64,000 nucleotides of DNA from Winslowiella toletana (GTDB taxonomy: Bacteria > Pseudomonadota > Gammaproteobacteria > Enterobacterales > Enterobacteriaceae): NCBI RefSeq assembly GCF_017875465.1, contig NZ_JAGGMQ010000001.1:3906001-3970000 (forward strand). Reading direction: 5' to 3'. Below are positions 11,429-20,680 of this stretch, piece after piece. Position 1 is the first letter of the stretch. Each line of letters opens with the position of its first letter. A model generated the notes under the pieces. It was not told the DNA's origin. It worked only from the letters and a program-made list of their open reading frames with translations, and did no database searches. Position numbers and translations under genes: made by a program.

Positions 11429-11514
11429 TAGTCGCGGTTTGACCAGATATCGTGTGATTTCTGGTCTTGCCGCGTGAAAGGTAAGCAGTTGAACAACTTA
11501 TTGGTAAATAGTGG

Positions 11515-11542
11515 TTGCGCTGAAAATTCAAATCAGTAATAT
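11515..11542 (+). promoter_or_regulatory. Candidate promoter of the tRNA-Lys cluster
   Basis: TTGCGC (11515-11520) and TAATAT (11537-11542) with a 16-base spacer, followed by a GC-rich stretch (GCCGCCG) where transcription would start. A GC-rich discriminator is typical of stringently controlled stable-RNA promoters. The first tRNA begins about 50 bp further on. Confidence 0.45.
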
Positions 11543-11592
11543 ATGCCGCCGTTGACAGGGCATTAGTGAATGCGCTCTGACAGCCTGAAAGT

Positions 11593-11668
11593 GGGTCGTT
11601 AGCTCAGTTGGTAGAGCAGTTGACTTTTAATCAATTGGTCGCAGGTTCGAATCCTGCACGACCCACCA
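11593..11668 (+). tRNA. tRNA-Lys(UUU), copy 1
   Basis: 76 bases with encoded CCA. The acceptor stem is GGGTCGT / ACGACCC, the D loop contains AGCTCAGTTGGTAGAGC, the anticodon loop is CTTTTAA (anticodon TTT) and the T arm contains GGTTCGAATCC. This matches enterobacterial lysine tRNA. Confidence 0.98.
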
Positions 11669-11840
11669 CTTTTAAGTAGTACCCGGTGTTAAATCGTGAA
11701 GGATAAGAACCGTAAAGGTTCGGGTCGAGCGTAAGCGAGACAACGTTGCCTCCGGCAACGGCCCGAAGGGCGAGGCCACAGGCCGAGTTATCCTGCACGA
11801 CCCACCACTTCGAAGAATAAAATGTTTTAACCGCATCAGC

Positions 11841-11916
11841 GGGTCGTTAGCTCAGTTGGTAGAGCAGTTGACTTTTAATCAATTGGTCGCAGGTTCGAAT
11901 CCTGCACGACCCACCA
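11841..11916 (+). tRNA. tRNA-Lys(UUU), copy 2
   Basis: Identical in sequence to copy 1 and exactly 248 bases downstream of it. CCA is encoded. Confidence 0.98.
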
Positions 11917-12088
11917 CTTTTTAGCAGTACACGGTGTTAAATCGTAAAGGATAAGAACCGTAAAGGTTCGGGTCGAGCGTAAGCGAGACAACGTTGCCTC
12001 CGGCAACGGCCCGAAGGGCGAGGCCACAGGCCGAGTTATCCTGCACGACCCACCACTTCGAAGAGTAAAATGTTTTAACCGCATCAGC

Positions 12089-12164
12089 GGGTCGTTAGCT
12101 CAGTTGGTAGAGCAGTTGACTTTTAATCAATTGGTCGCAGGTTCGAATCCTGCACGACCCACCA
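12089..12164 (+). tRNA. tRNA-Lys(UUU), copy 3
   Basis: Identical to copies 1 and 2, again exactly 248 bases after the previous copy. It is followed by the first of three identical terminator hairpins. Confidence 0.98.
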
Positions 12165-12170
12165 ATTCAA

Positions 12171-12198
12171 AACTAAAGCGCCTTCTGGCGCTTTAGTT
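12171..12198 (+). terminator. Terminator of tRNA-Lys cluster, copy 1
   Basis: Perfect 12-bp stem AACTAAAGCGCC / GGCGCTTTAGTT, loop TTCT, followed by GTTTCT. It lies six bases after the third tRNA. Confidence 0.85.
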
Positions 12199-12343
12199 GT
12201 TTCTGGGCATCGCAACTTAATTCGTGTGGGGTTCGAACCTGCTGCAGGTTCGGGTCGAGCGCAAGCGAGACAACGTTGCCTGCGGCAACGGCCCGAAGGG
12301 CGAGGCCACAGGCCGAGTCATCCTGCACGACCCACCAATTCAA

Positions 12344-12371
12344 AACTAAAGCGCCTTCTGGCGCTTTAGTT
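12344..12371 (+). terminator. Terminator copy 2 (173 bp downstream)
   Basis: Same 12-bp stem and loop as the first copy, inside the second 173-bp repeat unit. It can act only on transcripts that read through the first hairpin. Confidence 0.8.
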
Positions 12372-12516
12372 GTTTCTGGGCATCGCAACTTAATTCGTGT
12401 GGGGTTCGAACCTGCTGCAGGTTCGGGTCGAGCGCAAGCGAGACAACGTTGCCTGCGGCAACGGCCCGAAGGGCGAGGCCACAGGCCGAGTCATCCTGCA
12501 CGACCCACCAATTCAA

Positions 12517-12544
12517 AACTAAAGCGCCTTCTGGCGCTTTAGTT
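12517..12544 (+). terminator. Terminator copy 3, convergent with alkA
   Basis: Third identical hairpin, in the partial last repeat unit, 33 bp before the 3' end of the oppositely oriented alkA-type gene. The A-rich left flank (TTCAAAACT) could also let it end leftward transcription. Confidence 0.8.
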
Positions 12545-12577
12545 GTTTCTGGGCCAGCGTTTTCGCCGCCCGCCCCA

Positions 12578-14104
12578 TTAAGACATATTCTTCCAGATAT
12601 GCATCACCGCATAACTGCGCCACGGACGCCACGCCTGCGACATTAACTCCGCCTGTTTCGCGCTGACGCCACCAAGGTTATTACGCACCGCAATATCTTC
12701 TTTCGGGAAAGCATCCGGCCAGCGCAGCGCACGCATTGCAATATAGTTGGCCGTCCACGGGCCGATACCCGGCAACATCACCAGTTGGTTAATCACTTTT
12801 TCTGGCTCACTGCCCGCCTCCAGCCGCAACTCTCCTGAAGCACAGGCCTGCGCCATCGCCAGAATGCAGCGCGATCGCGCGCTGACAATGCCCAGGCTGG
12901 CAATATCATCAATGCTGGCTTCACAGACACGCGTTGCCAGCGGCGACAGGCGGGTTAGCTCGGCAAAAGGCGTGGCAATTGGCTCGCCAAAGGCCGCCGC
13001 AAAACGACAGGCAATGGTGGTAGCCGCTTTAACGGTGATTTGCTGGCCGAGAATGGCGCGTACCGCCATTTCAAAGCCATCAAAGGCGCCAGCAACACGC
13101 AGTCCCGGATTGGCGCTGAGGCTGCGGTGAAAAAGTTCGTCCTGTTGCAGGTGGCTGGCAATCAGATCCGGTCGCGCGCTGAGATCGAACAAATTGCGCA
13201 GACGGCGCAGCAGTACCGGCAATACCGGCGTCAGTGAATGGCTGAACTCAGCCATCAGCGCCGATTTTGCCGCGGCATGTGTGACACGTACCCAGCCCGT
13301 ACAGCTACCCAGACGCACTGTACGGGCATAACTATTCTCGCTGATATGTTCCACGTCTTTAATCGCCCGCATGCTGAGAAACGCCAGCATCGCCTGCCAG
13401 TCATAGGGCGGACGGTAGCTCAGCTGTAAAGTCGAGGTTTCGCCTGCCAAAAACGGGTGCCTGTTATCCGCCGCCTCTTTGCGCAGACGGCTGGGAGAGA
13501 GGCGATATTGCGCATTAAAAGCATCATTAAAGCGACGCAGGCTGCTAAAACCGCTGGCAAAAGCAATCTCGGTGACCGGCAGCCGTGTCTCCGTCAGCAA
13601 CTGTTTCGCCAGCAGCAGTCGGCGGGTCTGTCTGATCTCCACCGGCGATACGCCCAGCTCTTTCTGCACAATGCGCCGTAGCTGACGTGAACTGATGCCA
13701 AACTGGCTGGCGATCTGCTCCAGACTTTCCGCCTCGGAGGTCAGCCCTTCATCAATACGCTGCACCAGCAGATCGGCAATACGGTGCGCGCTGTCTACCG
13801 GCGCATTACCCGGAGCCAGCTCCGGACGGCAGCGCAAACAGGGGCGAAATGACGCTTTCTCGGCGGCTTCCGCACTGTCAAAAAACCGGCAGTTTTTCTG
13901 TTGTGGCGCTTTCACCGGGCAGATTGGTCGGCAGTAGATGCCGGTGGAGGTGACGCCGACAAAAAATACGCCGTCGAAACGCGCATCACGCGAGGTGAGC
14001 GCCTGATAAGCGGCATTATTATCCATGATGCAGGTTTCCAGGTGATCAGGTGAAGTAACCAGTCTATGCCTGTGCGAGCTGACGAACTGGCTATTATCGG
14101 ACAT
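12578..14104 (-). CDS. alkA: Ada-AlkA fusion: methyl-phosphotriester sensor / DNA-3-methyladenine glycosylase
   Basis: 508 residues from the first ATG. Residues about 30-95 form an Ada-type zinc domain with four Cys (C58, C62, C89, C92; CRPIC and CLRC). Residues about 105-208 are an AraC-type double helix-turn-helix. Residues about 225-340 match AlkA N-terminal and about 340-505 the HhH-GPD glycosylase fold (LPGIGPWTANY), with catalytic Asp470 in FPKED. It probably senses methylated DNA, activates transcription and removes alkylated purines. An internal ATG at 14026 (MDNNAAYQAL) is an alternative start just before the conserved domain; neither has a strong ribosome site. It is divergent from ogt, which completes an alkylation-repair pair. 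E. coli has neither gene at this place. Confidence 0.88.
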   Translation of the reverse strand: MSDNSQFVSSHRHRLVTSPDHLETCIMDNNAAYQALTSRDARFDGVFFVGVTSTGIYCRPICPVKAPQQKNCRFFDSAEAAEKASFRPCLRCRPELAPGNAPVDSAHRIADLLVQRIDEGLTSEAESLEQIASQFGISSRQLRRIVQKELGVSPVEIRQTRRLLLAKQLLTETRLPVTEIAFASGFSSLRRFNDAFNAQYRLSPSRLRKEAADNRHPFLAGETSTLQLSYRPPYDWQAMLAFLSMRAIKDVEHISENSYARTVRLGSCTGWVRVTHAAAKSALMAEFSHSLTPVLPVLLRRLRNLFDLSARPDLIASHLQQDELFHRSLSANPGLRVAGAFDGFEMAVRAILGQQITVKAATTIACRFAAAFGEPIATPFAELTRLSPLATRVCEASIDDIASLGIVSARSRCILAMAQACASGELRLEAGSEPEKVINQLVMLPGIGPWTANYIAMRALRWPDAFPKEDIAVRNNLGGVSAKQAELMSQAWRPWRSYAVMHIWKNMS

Positions 14105-14201
14105 GAAACTATTTTAACCTGATGTCCGAAAACAGCCAGTCACTGGCGATCAATCAGCGATAATGGCTCTGATAGTGATGGGTTATAACGGAGGCTAAAT
14201 C

Positions 14202-14699
14202 ATGTCTTACTACTGTAAATTATTTACTTCACCGGTCGGTGTACTGACGCTGATCGCCAGCGATAAGGGGCTGGCGGCGATTCTGTGGGAAAATGACAAT
14301 CCGCGGCGTGTGCGTCTGCCGCTGCTGACTGAAGATAACCAGCATCCGATCCTGCTGGAAACCGAACGCCAGCTGCAACGCTATTTCGCCGGCACATTGC
14401 AGCGTTTCGATCTGCCGCTGGATTTTGTCGGCACCGAGTTCCAGAAGAAGGTCTGGACGGCGCTGGTGGCGATTCCTTTCGGTGAAACCCGCAGCTACGG
14501 CGAAATTGCCCGGCAGATTGGTCATCCAGCTGCGGTACGCGCCGTCGGCGCGGCTAACGGTAAGAATCCGATCTCGATTGTCGCGCCCTGTCATCGGGTG
14601 ATCGGCGCCAATGGCAAACTCACCGGTTTTGCCGGTGGACTGGCGACCAAAGCCTTTTTACTGGATATCGAAGCGGGGAAAGCGCAGCAGGTTAAATGA
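14202..14699 (+). CDS. ogt: Methylated-DNA--[protein]-cysteine S-methyltransferase
   Basis: A 165-residue suicide repair enzyme. The active-site Cys130 lies in the PCHRV motif (SIVAPCHRVIGANGKL). The protein accepts the alkyl group from O6-methylguanine or O4-methylthymine. The length and N terminus fit Ogt rather than the longer Ada. A GGAGG-like ribosome site (CGGAGGC) precedes the ATG. It is divergent from the Ada-AlkA fusion, so the 97 bp between them may hold a shared, alkylation-controlled promoter; I saw no clear Ada box. Confidence 0.93.
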   Translation: MSYYCKLFTSPVGVLTLIASDKGLAAILWENDNPRRVRLPLLTEDNQHPILLETERQLQRYFAGTLQRFDLPLDFVGTEFQKKVWTALVAIPFGETRSYGEIARQIGHPAAVRAVGAANGKNPISIVAPCHRVIGANGKLTGFAGGLATKAFLLDIEAGKAQQVK

Positions 14700-14763
14700 T
14701 CTGCATCACATCCTGTGCTTAATAATAAAAAATCAGCGACAGCCGGAAACATTTTCGCTATCG

Positions 14764-14781
14764 TGTTTAGCATATAAAACA
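14764..14781 (+). promoter_or_regulatory. NadR operator upstream of nadA
   Basis: TGTTTA-N6-AAAACA matches the NadR box TGTTTA-N6-TAAACA at 11 of 12 defined positions. It lies 73 bp before the nadA start, where NadR represses nadA-pnuC in enterobacteria when NAD is sufficient. Confidence 0.75.
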
Positions 14782-14854
14782 TCCGCAGCCATATAGCGGA
14801 TGAAATAGTCATATTTTGCCAGATACGTTAAGTCGAAGAAACGAGACTGCCGCT

Positions 14855-15916
14855 ATGAGCCTGATGTTCGATCCCGAAACTGCTGTTTATCCGTTCCCGC
14901 CGAAACCCGCCCGGCTTTCTGTTGATGAAAAACAGTTCTACCGGGAGAAGATCAAACGTCTTCTGAAAGAGCGTGACGCGGTGATGGTGGCCCACTATTA
15001 CACCGATCCGGAAATCCAGTCGCTGGCGGAAGAGACCGGCGGCTGTGTCTCCGATTCGCTGGAGATGGCGCGCTTCGGCAGCAACCATCCGGCCAGCACG
15101 CTGCTGGTGGCTGGAGTGCGGTTTATGGGCGAGACGGCGAAGATCCTCAGCCCGGAAAAAACCGTCCTGATGCCGACGCTACAGGCGGAGTGTTCACTGG
15201 ATCTTGGCTGCCCGATTGAAGAGTTCAATCAGTTCTGCGATCAGCATCCGGATCGCACAGTGGTGGTATATGCCAATACCTCGGCGGCGGTAAAAGCGCG
15301 TGCCGACTGGGTAGTCACGTCCAGTATCGCCGTGGAGCTGATTGAACACCTCGACAGCCTGGGTGAGAAGATTATCTGGGCGCCGGACCGTCATCTTGGG
15401 CGCTATGTCACCCGGCAGACCCGCGCTGACGTGATTTGCTGGCAGGCAGCCTGCATCGTGCATGACGAGTTTAAAACCCAGGCGCTGCAACGGATGAAAG
15501 CGCTCTATCCGCAGGCGGCGGTACTGGTGCATCCGGAGTCGCCGCAGGCGATTGTTGATCTTGCCGATGCCGTGGGTTCTACCAGCCAGCTGATTCAGGC
15601 GGCGAAAACCCTGCCGCATCCACAAATGATTGTCGCTACCGATCGCGGTATCTTCTACAAAATGCAGCAGGCCTGCCCGGATAAAGAGTTACTGGAAGCG
15701 CCAACTGCCGGTGAAGGCGCCACCTGTCGTAGTTGTGCGCACTGCCCGTGGATGGCGATGAACGGGTTAAAAGCGATTGCCGACGGGCTGGAGCGGGGTG
15801 GCGAGCAGCATGAGATCCATGTCGAGGAGAGTTTACGCCAGGCTGCATTGATCCCTTTGAATCGTATGCTATCTTTTGCAGCTGAGCTTAAACTTAACGT
15901 CAAAGGCAATGCCTGA
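14855..15916 (+). CDS. nadA: Quinolinate synthase A
   Basis: A 353-residue cytoplasmic [4Fe-4S] enzyme that condenses iminoaspartate with dihydroxyacetone phosphate to give quinolinate in NAD synthesis. The three cluster ligands of E. coli (C113, C200, C297) are all present at the same numbers; the last is in CRSCAHCPW. The start was set at ATG 14855 ([14 protein letters not shown]), matching E. coli; an upstream ATG at 14816 adds 13 non-conserved residues. pnuC follows 26 bp later, and both are probably under the NadR site. Confidence 0.97.
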   Translation: MSLMFDPETAVYPFPPKPARLSVDEKQFYREKIKRLLKERDAVMVAHYYTDPEIQSLAEETGGCVSDSLEMARFGSNHPASTLLVAGVRFMGETAKILSPEKTVLMPTLQAECSLDLGCPIEEFNQFCDQHPDRTVVVYANTSAAVKARADWVVTSSIAVELIEHLDSLGEKIIWAPDRHLGRYVTRQTRADVICWQAACIVHDEFKTQALQRMKALYPQAAVLVHPESPQAIVDLADAVGSTSQLIQAAKTLPHPQMIVATDRGIFYKMQQACPDKELLEAPTAGEGATCRSCAHCPWMAMNGLKAIADGLERGGEQHEIHVEESLRQAALIPLNRMLSFAAELKLNVKGNA

Positions 15917-15942
15917 CGCTTTCCTTACTACAAGGTGCTGAT

Positions 15943-16659
15943 ATGGATTTCTTTAGTACAAGTAATATCCTGGTTCATATTCCGATCGGCGCAGGTGGTT
16001 ATGATCTGTCATGGATTGAAGCTATCGGCACCGTTGCTGGCCTGTTATGTATCTGGCTGGCGAGTAAAGAGAAGATTATTAACTACCTGTTTGGTCTGAT
16101 TAATGTCTCGCTGTTTGCGGTGATTTTTTTCCAGATCCAGCTGTATGCCAGCCTGTTGTTGCAGCTGTTCTTCTTTGTCGCCAATATTTACGGCTGGTAT
16201 GCCTGGAGCCGGCAGACTGCCGACCATCAGGCGCAGCTTAAGATCCGCTGGCTACCGCTGCCAAAGGCTATTGGCTGGGGTGCAGGCAGTGTAGTGGCGA
16301 TTGCGTTAATGACCCTGTTTATCGATCCGGTATTTGCTTTCCTGACTAAGATTGCGGTGTCGCTGATGCAGGCGATCGGCTTTACCGTGGCGATGCCGGA
16401 ACTGCAACCGGATGCGTTTCCGTTCTGGGATTCGTGCATGATGGTGCTGTCGATTGTGGCGATGATTCTGATGACGCGTAAATACGTTGAGAACTGGCTG
16501 CTTTGGGTGATTATTAATGTTATTAGCGTCACCATCTTTGCCCGCCAGGGCGTTTATGCGATGTCGCTGGAATATATGCTGTTGACGTTAATTGCGCTGA
16601 ATGGTTGCTGGTTATGGATTAAAAGCGCGCGCGAACAGGGTTCACGCGCGCTCTCTTAA
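15943..16659 (+). CDS. pnuC: Nicotinamide riboside transporter PnuC
   Basis: A 238-residue inner-membrane protein with seven or so hydrophobic helices, close to the E. coli length (239). It takes up nicotinamide riboside by facilitated diffusion, trapped by phosphorylation through NadR. It is the second gene of the nadA-pnuC operon. Its end converges with zitB with only three bases between the stops; a GC-rich hairpin (AGCGCGCG / CGCGCGCT, 16624-16652) overlaps its last codons and may serve as a weak terminator. Confidence 0.96.
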   Translation: MDFFSTSNILVHIPIGAGGYDLSWIEAIGTVAGLLCIWLASKEKIINYLFGLINVSLFAVIFFQIQLYASLLLQLFFFVANIYGWYAWSRQTADHQAQLKIRWLPLPKAIGWGAGSVVAIALMTLFIDPVFAFLTKIAVSLMQAIGFTVAMPELQPDAFPFWDSCMMVLSIVAMILMTRKYVENWLLWVIINVISVTIFARQGVYAMSLEYMLLTLIALNGCWLWIKSAREQGSRALS

Positions 16660-16662
16660 GCG

Positions 16663-17592
16663 TTAGTGGTGATGATGGTGATGCTGCTGGCTGGCGATGC
16701 CCAGCTCGCAGTCACCATCATCGCAACGCTGATACTCCATCTGTACCGTCGCATGGGCGATCTGATAGCGCTGGTGCAGGTGGTCGTGAATGCGGTGCAG
16801 CAGTCCGTCATGGTCATAGGGCGGGACAACCTGCACATGCAGGGTCATCACCGGCTTCTCGCCCACCTGCCAGACGTGAACGTGATGCACATTGCGCACT
16901 TCGGCAATACTCAGGGTTAAATCGCGCGTCAGCTTCTCGACGTTTACCGAACCGGGTGTGCCCTCAAGCAGCTCATGAAAACTCTCACGCATCAGCGCCC
17001 AGCCGCTGCGTAACACCAGAATCGATACCAGCATTGAGAGTATCGGGTCGACTGGCGTCCAGCCGGTAAACAGAATAATCAGCGCGGCGATAATTGCCCC
17101 TACCGAACCCAGCAGATCCCCCATCACATGCAGCGCCGCCGCACGGACGTTAAGGTTTTTCTCCTCACTGCCGCGATGTAACAGCCAGAACGACAGCACA
17201 TTCGCCAGCAGACCCGCGATGGCAATCCCCAGCATCAGTCCTCCGGCTACCGGCTGTGGCTGCCAGAAACGACGGATCGCCTCCCAGACAATCAGCGCGG
17301 TAATCACCAGCAGCGCCAGCGCATTAACAAAAGCCGCTAACGTGGTGAGACGCAGCAGGCCAAAGGTATGGCGGCCATTGGGCTTACGCCGGGAAAACTG
17401 TACCGCCAGCAACGCCATCAGCAGGGCGGCGGCATCGGTCAGCATATGCCCGGCATCGGCCAGTAACGCCAGTGAGCCTGACAGGATACCGCCAGCCACT
17501 TCGGCCAGCATAAACACCGCGGTAACGCTAAATGCCGCCAGCAGACGTTTGTGGTTGCTATTGCCTTCAGTGTGATTGTGTTGATGGGCCAT
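16663..17592 (-). CDS. zitB: Zinc exporter ZitB (cation diffusion facilitator)
   Basis: A 309-residue CDF-family protein with six helices that exports Zn2+ in exchange for protons. The metal site residues are visible in [13 protein letters not shown] (helix 2) and [13 protein letters not shown] (helix 5). The protein starts with a His-rich segment ([10 protein letters not shown]) and ends in a run of six His. Its ATG lies 26 bp inside the 3' end of the histidine kinase gene upstream, which suggests that it is cotranscribed or translationally coupled with that two-component system. In E. coli zitB stands alone. Confidence 0.95.
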   Translation of the reverse strand: MAHQHNHTEGNSNHKRLLAAFSVTAVFMLAEVAGGILSGSLALLADAGHMLTDAAALLMALLAVQFSRRKPNGRHTFGLLRLTTLAAFVNALALLVITALIVWEAIRRFWQPQPVAGGLMLGIAIAGLLANVLSFWLLHRGSEEKNLNVRAAALHVMGDLLGSVGAIIAALIILFTGWTPVDPILSMLVSILVLRSGWALMRESFHELLEGTPGSVNVEKLTRDLTLSIAEVRNVHHVHVWQVGEKPVMTLHVQVVPPYDHDGLLHRIHDHLHQRYQIAHATVQMEYQRCDDGDCELGIASQQHHHHHH

Positions 17593-20500
17593 AATTTTCC
17601 AGGTTTTTTAATAGTTTCTCGGTTAATGATACCAGTAAATGCCATTCTGCCGGGCTGTCGTTGTGCAGTCTGGCCTGCTCAATTATCGCCTGGCACAGAA
17701 CTTCACCCTGCTGATACGCCAGCAACAGCCAGCTGCCTTTGCAGCGATGGGCAATCTGTTCCACCTGCAGCCACTGCTGCTGCTGCCGGGCCAGCGTCAG
17801 CGCCGCCATATCACTATGCAGCGCCCCGGTCAGGGTGCTGACAATCCGCATAATATAGTCAGGCTGAAAACTGGCAAGACGCTGAATGCGTTTATCCAGA
17901 TCGCTGAACAACGCCTGTTGATGGCCCTGCAACACCGCCTGAATCGCGCTGAGCGCCACGGGTTTTAACAGGAAAACGTCGGCGCAGGGCTGGTGAGACT
18001 GGTTGTCGGCAGAACAGAGCACCAGTGTCTGCGGCATGCTCTGCTGGCGCTGACGGCGGCGCAGAATGCGCGCTACCGTAATGCCGTCCGGATGCGGCAT
18101 GGAGTAATCAATAAATATCACATCGAATGGTTGTTGCGCGGCCGCACGCAGCAGGGCACGCCCGTGATCAAAGGTGGCGGCTTCAATCCCTGAATAAGCC
18201 AGCTGTTGCTGCATCACCAGCAGATTAGTGGGATGGTCATCGACTATCGCCACTCGCAGCGTGCTCAGTGACACTCGATCAGCTGCTGGTTGCGTCTCCA
18301 CGGCAGGCCCGGTGCTCGCGGCGGGGATTAATGGCAGCATAACTGTCACCCGGGTGCCGCGACCGGCAGTCGATTGCAGTTCAATCGTGCCGCCCATACG
18401 GGTGACGATTTCGCGGCAGATAGATAAACCCAGTCCGCTGCCCTGCACCGACAGCGATTTACCCGATGGCGTCTGATACCAGGGTTCAAACAGCCGCGCC
18501 TGCTCATCAGCGGCAATGCCGCTCCCGCTATCACTGACCTGCATACAGAGCTGCTGATCGTGTTGCGCCAGCGTCAGGCGAATTTCGCCTGAGCGGGTAA
18601 ATTTAATCGCATTCGCAATTAAGTTATTGGCAATCTGCTGCAGCCGTTCGCTGTCGAGCATTACGCACGCGGGCAGTGGCGAAACAGCGCTGACCTGAAA
18701 GTCGGGGCCATCGGCGCGCATTAAAGGATGATAGAAATCGGCCAGACGCATCAGCCACTGATGCAGATCAACTGCATGCGGACGCAGGGTAAAGGTGTTG
18801 CTCTCGATACGGGCGTGATCCTGCAGATCGTTTAACAGCGTCAGCAGTGAGGCGGCGCTGCTGTGGATCACTGCTAAATTTCCTGGCTGTGGCTGACGGG
18901 CGACCTCAATTTCCAGCAGGCCCAGGATCGCCTGCATCGGCGTGCGCAATTCATGGCTGACGGTGGCGAGAAACTGGCTCTTCATCTGATTGGCGCGTTC
19001 CGCTTCTTCACGTTGCCGTTCCAGCTGACGTCGCTGGCGCAGATCCCGGCGCTGTTGCATATAGCGACGGATCAGCAGAATCAGCAGAAAGGCGATGGCA
19101 AACAGCGCGGCGATAAACATAAACAGCGAAATCGGCCGCATATTACCCTCGTCGCGACTCGCCAGCTGTGGACTATTACTCCAGTTTTCACGCATGCGCT
19201 GCTGGGTATCCGGTGGGATCTGCTGTAATCCTTTATTCAGGATCGAACGCAACAGTGGCTGACCGCTGCTGACGCCCATCGCAATTGGCCAGGCCGTATC
19301 GCTGGCGGCAAACGCCAGATGAATAAGGTCGTTATAACGTGTCTGCATCAGCCAGCGCGCCGACAGCACATTATCCACTACCGCATCCAGCTGACCATTG
19401 GCCAGCGCGTCATACAGGGCTTTACCATTATCATACTGGCTGACATTCAGCGTCGCCGGGATCAGATGAATGCCCAGATCGCCGCGTCGTACGCCGATGC
19501 GCATGCCCTGCAAATCCTGCCAGCTGACCACCGGTTCAGACATATTACCGATATAGACACCCCAGAGCGCACGCCAGACCGGCATCGTATTGCCCTGCAT
19601 ATTGTCATTACCGGTCAGTGGCAGCATCAGTTGCAGCATCGGACGCGTCTGACTTAACAGGCTCCCCGCCTGTTGCGCGTTCTCCACCCAGCGTGGCCGA
19701 AAACGCAAACCGGTGTTCTGGCCGATGGCATTCAGTAACTCGACGCTGTATCCGCTGGCTTCACCGTTAGCGCCGCGATAGCTCCACGGATAGTCGTCAC
19801 TCAGCGCGGCATAGTCAATCGTCGGGTGCTGCGTAATCCACTGGCGCTCCATGCTGGTCAGGCGTGCGGTATTGGTATCGAAGTAGCGCGGCAGCTGACT
19901 GCTCCAGCGTCCCTGAATCTCGTTTACCACATCCATTGGCAACTGGCGCAGGGTGGTATCCAGCGCGGTGGCCAGTGGTGCATCACCGGTAACCGCCTGT
20001 AAATTGAGCTGGCCGGGTTCGAGCGCGGATTCCAGCTGATAAATCTGTCCCTGCTGCAACTGGGTCAGCAGAAAGCCGGCGCTGATCTCGTCGGCGACAA
20101 CATAATCGCTTTGCTGATTTAGCAGGGTATAAAGTGCCTGCAGATCGCTGTCGAGGGTGAGCCACTGATGCTGCCGGGCAAAATCGGCACTCACCAGCGC
20201 GCGCGTCTGCCGGCTAATCGCAATGCGGGCGTCACCAGAATTAAACATCACCTGGCGCTGGTTGTTGCGGTTGCGATAGATGCGCAGCGGCGTGCTGTAC
20301 CACGGCTGAGTGGCATACAAACCTGCGGGCAGTGCGTGCTGCGGAACGCCAAACAGCAGATCAAGCTGCCCCTGCCGGAGCGCCTGTAACATAGCGTCAT
20401 AAGAGGGATAGCCAGCAATATCAAACTGCAAGCCTGCGTTGTGGCTTAACAGCGCCAGGTAGTCGGCATTAATGCCATACAGATCGCCACCCACCACAAT

Positions 20501-20680
20501 ATTCCATGGCGAGCTGTTATCGCGCAGCACGCCGACGCGCAGCGGTTTGTCATGCCAGGGGCGCATCACACTGTTGGGCATCATCTCCTGCGGCAGCGCA
20601 ATACTGCTGACCGCGCGATAAGCGGCGGCGGCACTCAGGCTGATACTTAGCAGAAACCATAGCAGCAGCAGGCGTGTCAT
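17567..20680 (-). CDS. BvgS/EvgS-type hybrid sensor histidine kinase (phosphorelay)
   Basis: 1037 residues from ATG 20680, which overlaps the response-regulator stop as ATGA; a longer start at 20695 adds only five residues. Order of domains: signal peptide (1-20), two periplasmic substrate-binding-type (SBP_bac_3) modules (about 45-260 and 280-500), a transmembrane helix (about 519-539), coiled linker, HisKA with phospho-His576 (SHELRTP), HATPase ([17 protein letters not shown]), receiver with Asp858 (IFIDYSMP), and C-terminal Hpt with His978 (IAHRCKGS). This is the unorthodox BvgS layout without an obvious PAS domain. Ligand unknown. Its end overlaps zitB by 26 bp, which raises the idea of metal or envelope sensing, but that is only inference. 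Confidence 0.9.
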   Translation of the reverse strand: MTRLLLLWFLLSISLSAAAAYRAVSSIALPQEMMPNSVMRPWHDKPLRVGVLRDNSSPWNIVVGGDLYGINADYLALLSHNAGLQFDIAGYPSYDAMLQALRQGQLDLLFGVPQHALPAGLYATQPWYSTPLRIYRNRNNQRQVMFNSGDARIAISRQTRALVSADFARQHQWLTLDSDLQALYTLLNQQSDYVVADEISAGFLLTQLQQGQIYQLESALEPGQLNLQAVTGDAPLATALDTTLRQLPMDVVNEIQGRWSSQLPRYFDTNTARLTSMERQWITQHPTIDYAALSDDYPWSYRGANGEASGYSVELLNAIGQNTGLRFRPRWVENAQQAGSLLSQTRPMLQLMLPLTGNDNMQGNTMPVWRALWGVYIGNMSEPVVSWQDLQGMRIGVRRGDLGIHLIPATLNVSQYDNGKALYDALANGQLDAVVDNVLSARWLMQTRYNDLIHLAFAASDTAWPIAMGVSSGQPLLRSILNKGLQQIPPDTQQRMRENWSNSPQLASRDEGNMRPISLFMFIAALFAIAFLLILLIRRYMQQRRDLRQRRQLERQREEAERANQMKSQFLATVSHELRTPMQAILGLLEIEVARQPQPGNLAVIHSSAASLLTLLNDLQDHARIESNTFTLRPHAVDLHQWLMRLADFYHPLMRADGPDFQVSAVSPLPACVMLDSERLQQIANNLIANAIKFTRSGEIRLTLAQHDQQLCMQVSDSGSGIAADEQARLFEPWYQTPSGKSLSVQGSGLGLSICREIVTRMGGTIELQSTAGRGTRVTVMLPLIPAASTGPAVETQPAADRVSLSTLRVAIVDDHPTNLLVMQQQLAYSGIEAATFDHGRALLRAAAQQPFDVIFIDYSMPHPDGITVARILRRRQRQQSMPQTLVLCSADNQSHQPCADVFLLKPVALSAIQAVLQGHQQALFSDLDKRIQRLASFQPDYIMRIVSTLTGALHSDMAALTLARQQQQWLQVEQIAHRCKGSWLLLAYQQGEVLCQAIIEQARLHNDSPAEWHLLVSLTEKLLKNLENYGPSTQSH

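Larger units (their letters stand above)
11593..12164 (+). repeat. 248-bp tandem repeat carrying tRNA-Lys genes
   Basis: Two full units (11593-11840 and 11841-12088) plus a third tRNA. Each unit is a tRNA-Lys gene followed by a 172-base spacer. The two spacers differ at only about five positions. Each spacer contains a 91-base core (11717-11807 and 11965-12055) that ends with ATCCTGCACGACCCACCA, the last 18 bases of the tRNA. The core also holds a 7-bp hairpin (CGTTGCC / GGCAACG). Confidence 0.9.
12165..12554 (+). repeat. 173-bp tandem repeat with terminator and tRNA 3'-end copies
   Basis: Two units that look identical by eye (12165-12337 and 12338-12510) and a third partial unit of about 44 bases (12511-12554). 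Each full unit holds a terminator hairpin, an 8-bp hairpin (CGAACCTG / CAGGTTCG), and the 91-base core also found between the tRNAs (12247-12337 and 12420-12510). Each core ends in the 18-base tRNA-Lys 3' end with CCA. No protein is likely encoded here. Confidence 0.88.

Noticed and set aside
11651..12510. tRNA 3'-end copies as att sites of an integrated element
   Set aside because: Copies sit in tandem 91-base cores a few hundred bases apart, with no integrase or cargo between them.
11593..12554. CRISPR-like regular repeats
   Set aside because: Units are 248 and 173 bp with tRNA genes and terminators; no short repeats with unique spacers and no cas genes.
12173..12646. Several 65-88 codon frames in the tRNA-Lys repeat region
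   Set aside because: They run through terminators and tRNA 3'-end copies, so they reflect repeat sequence, not proteins.
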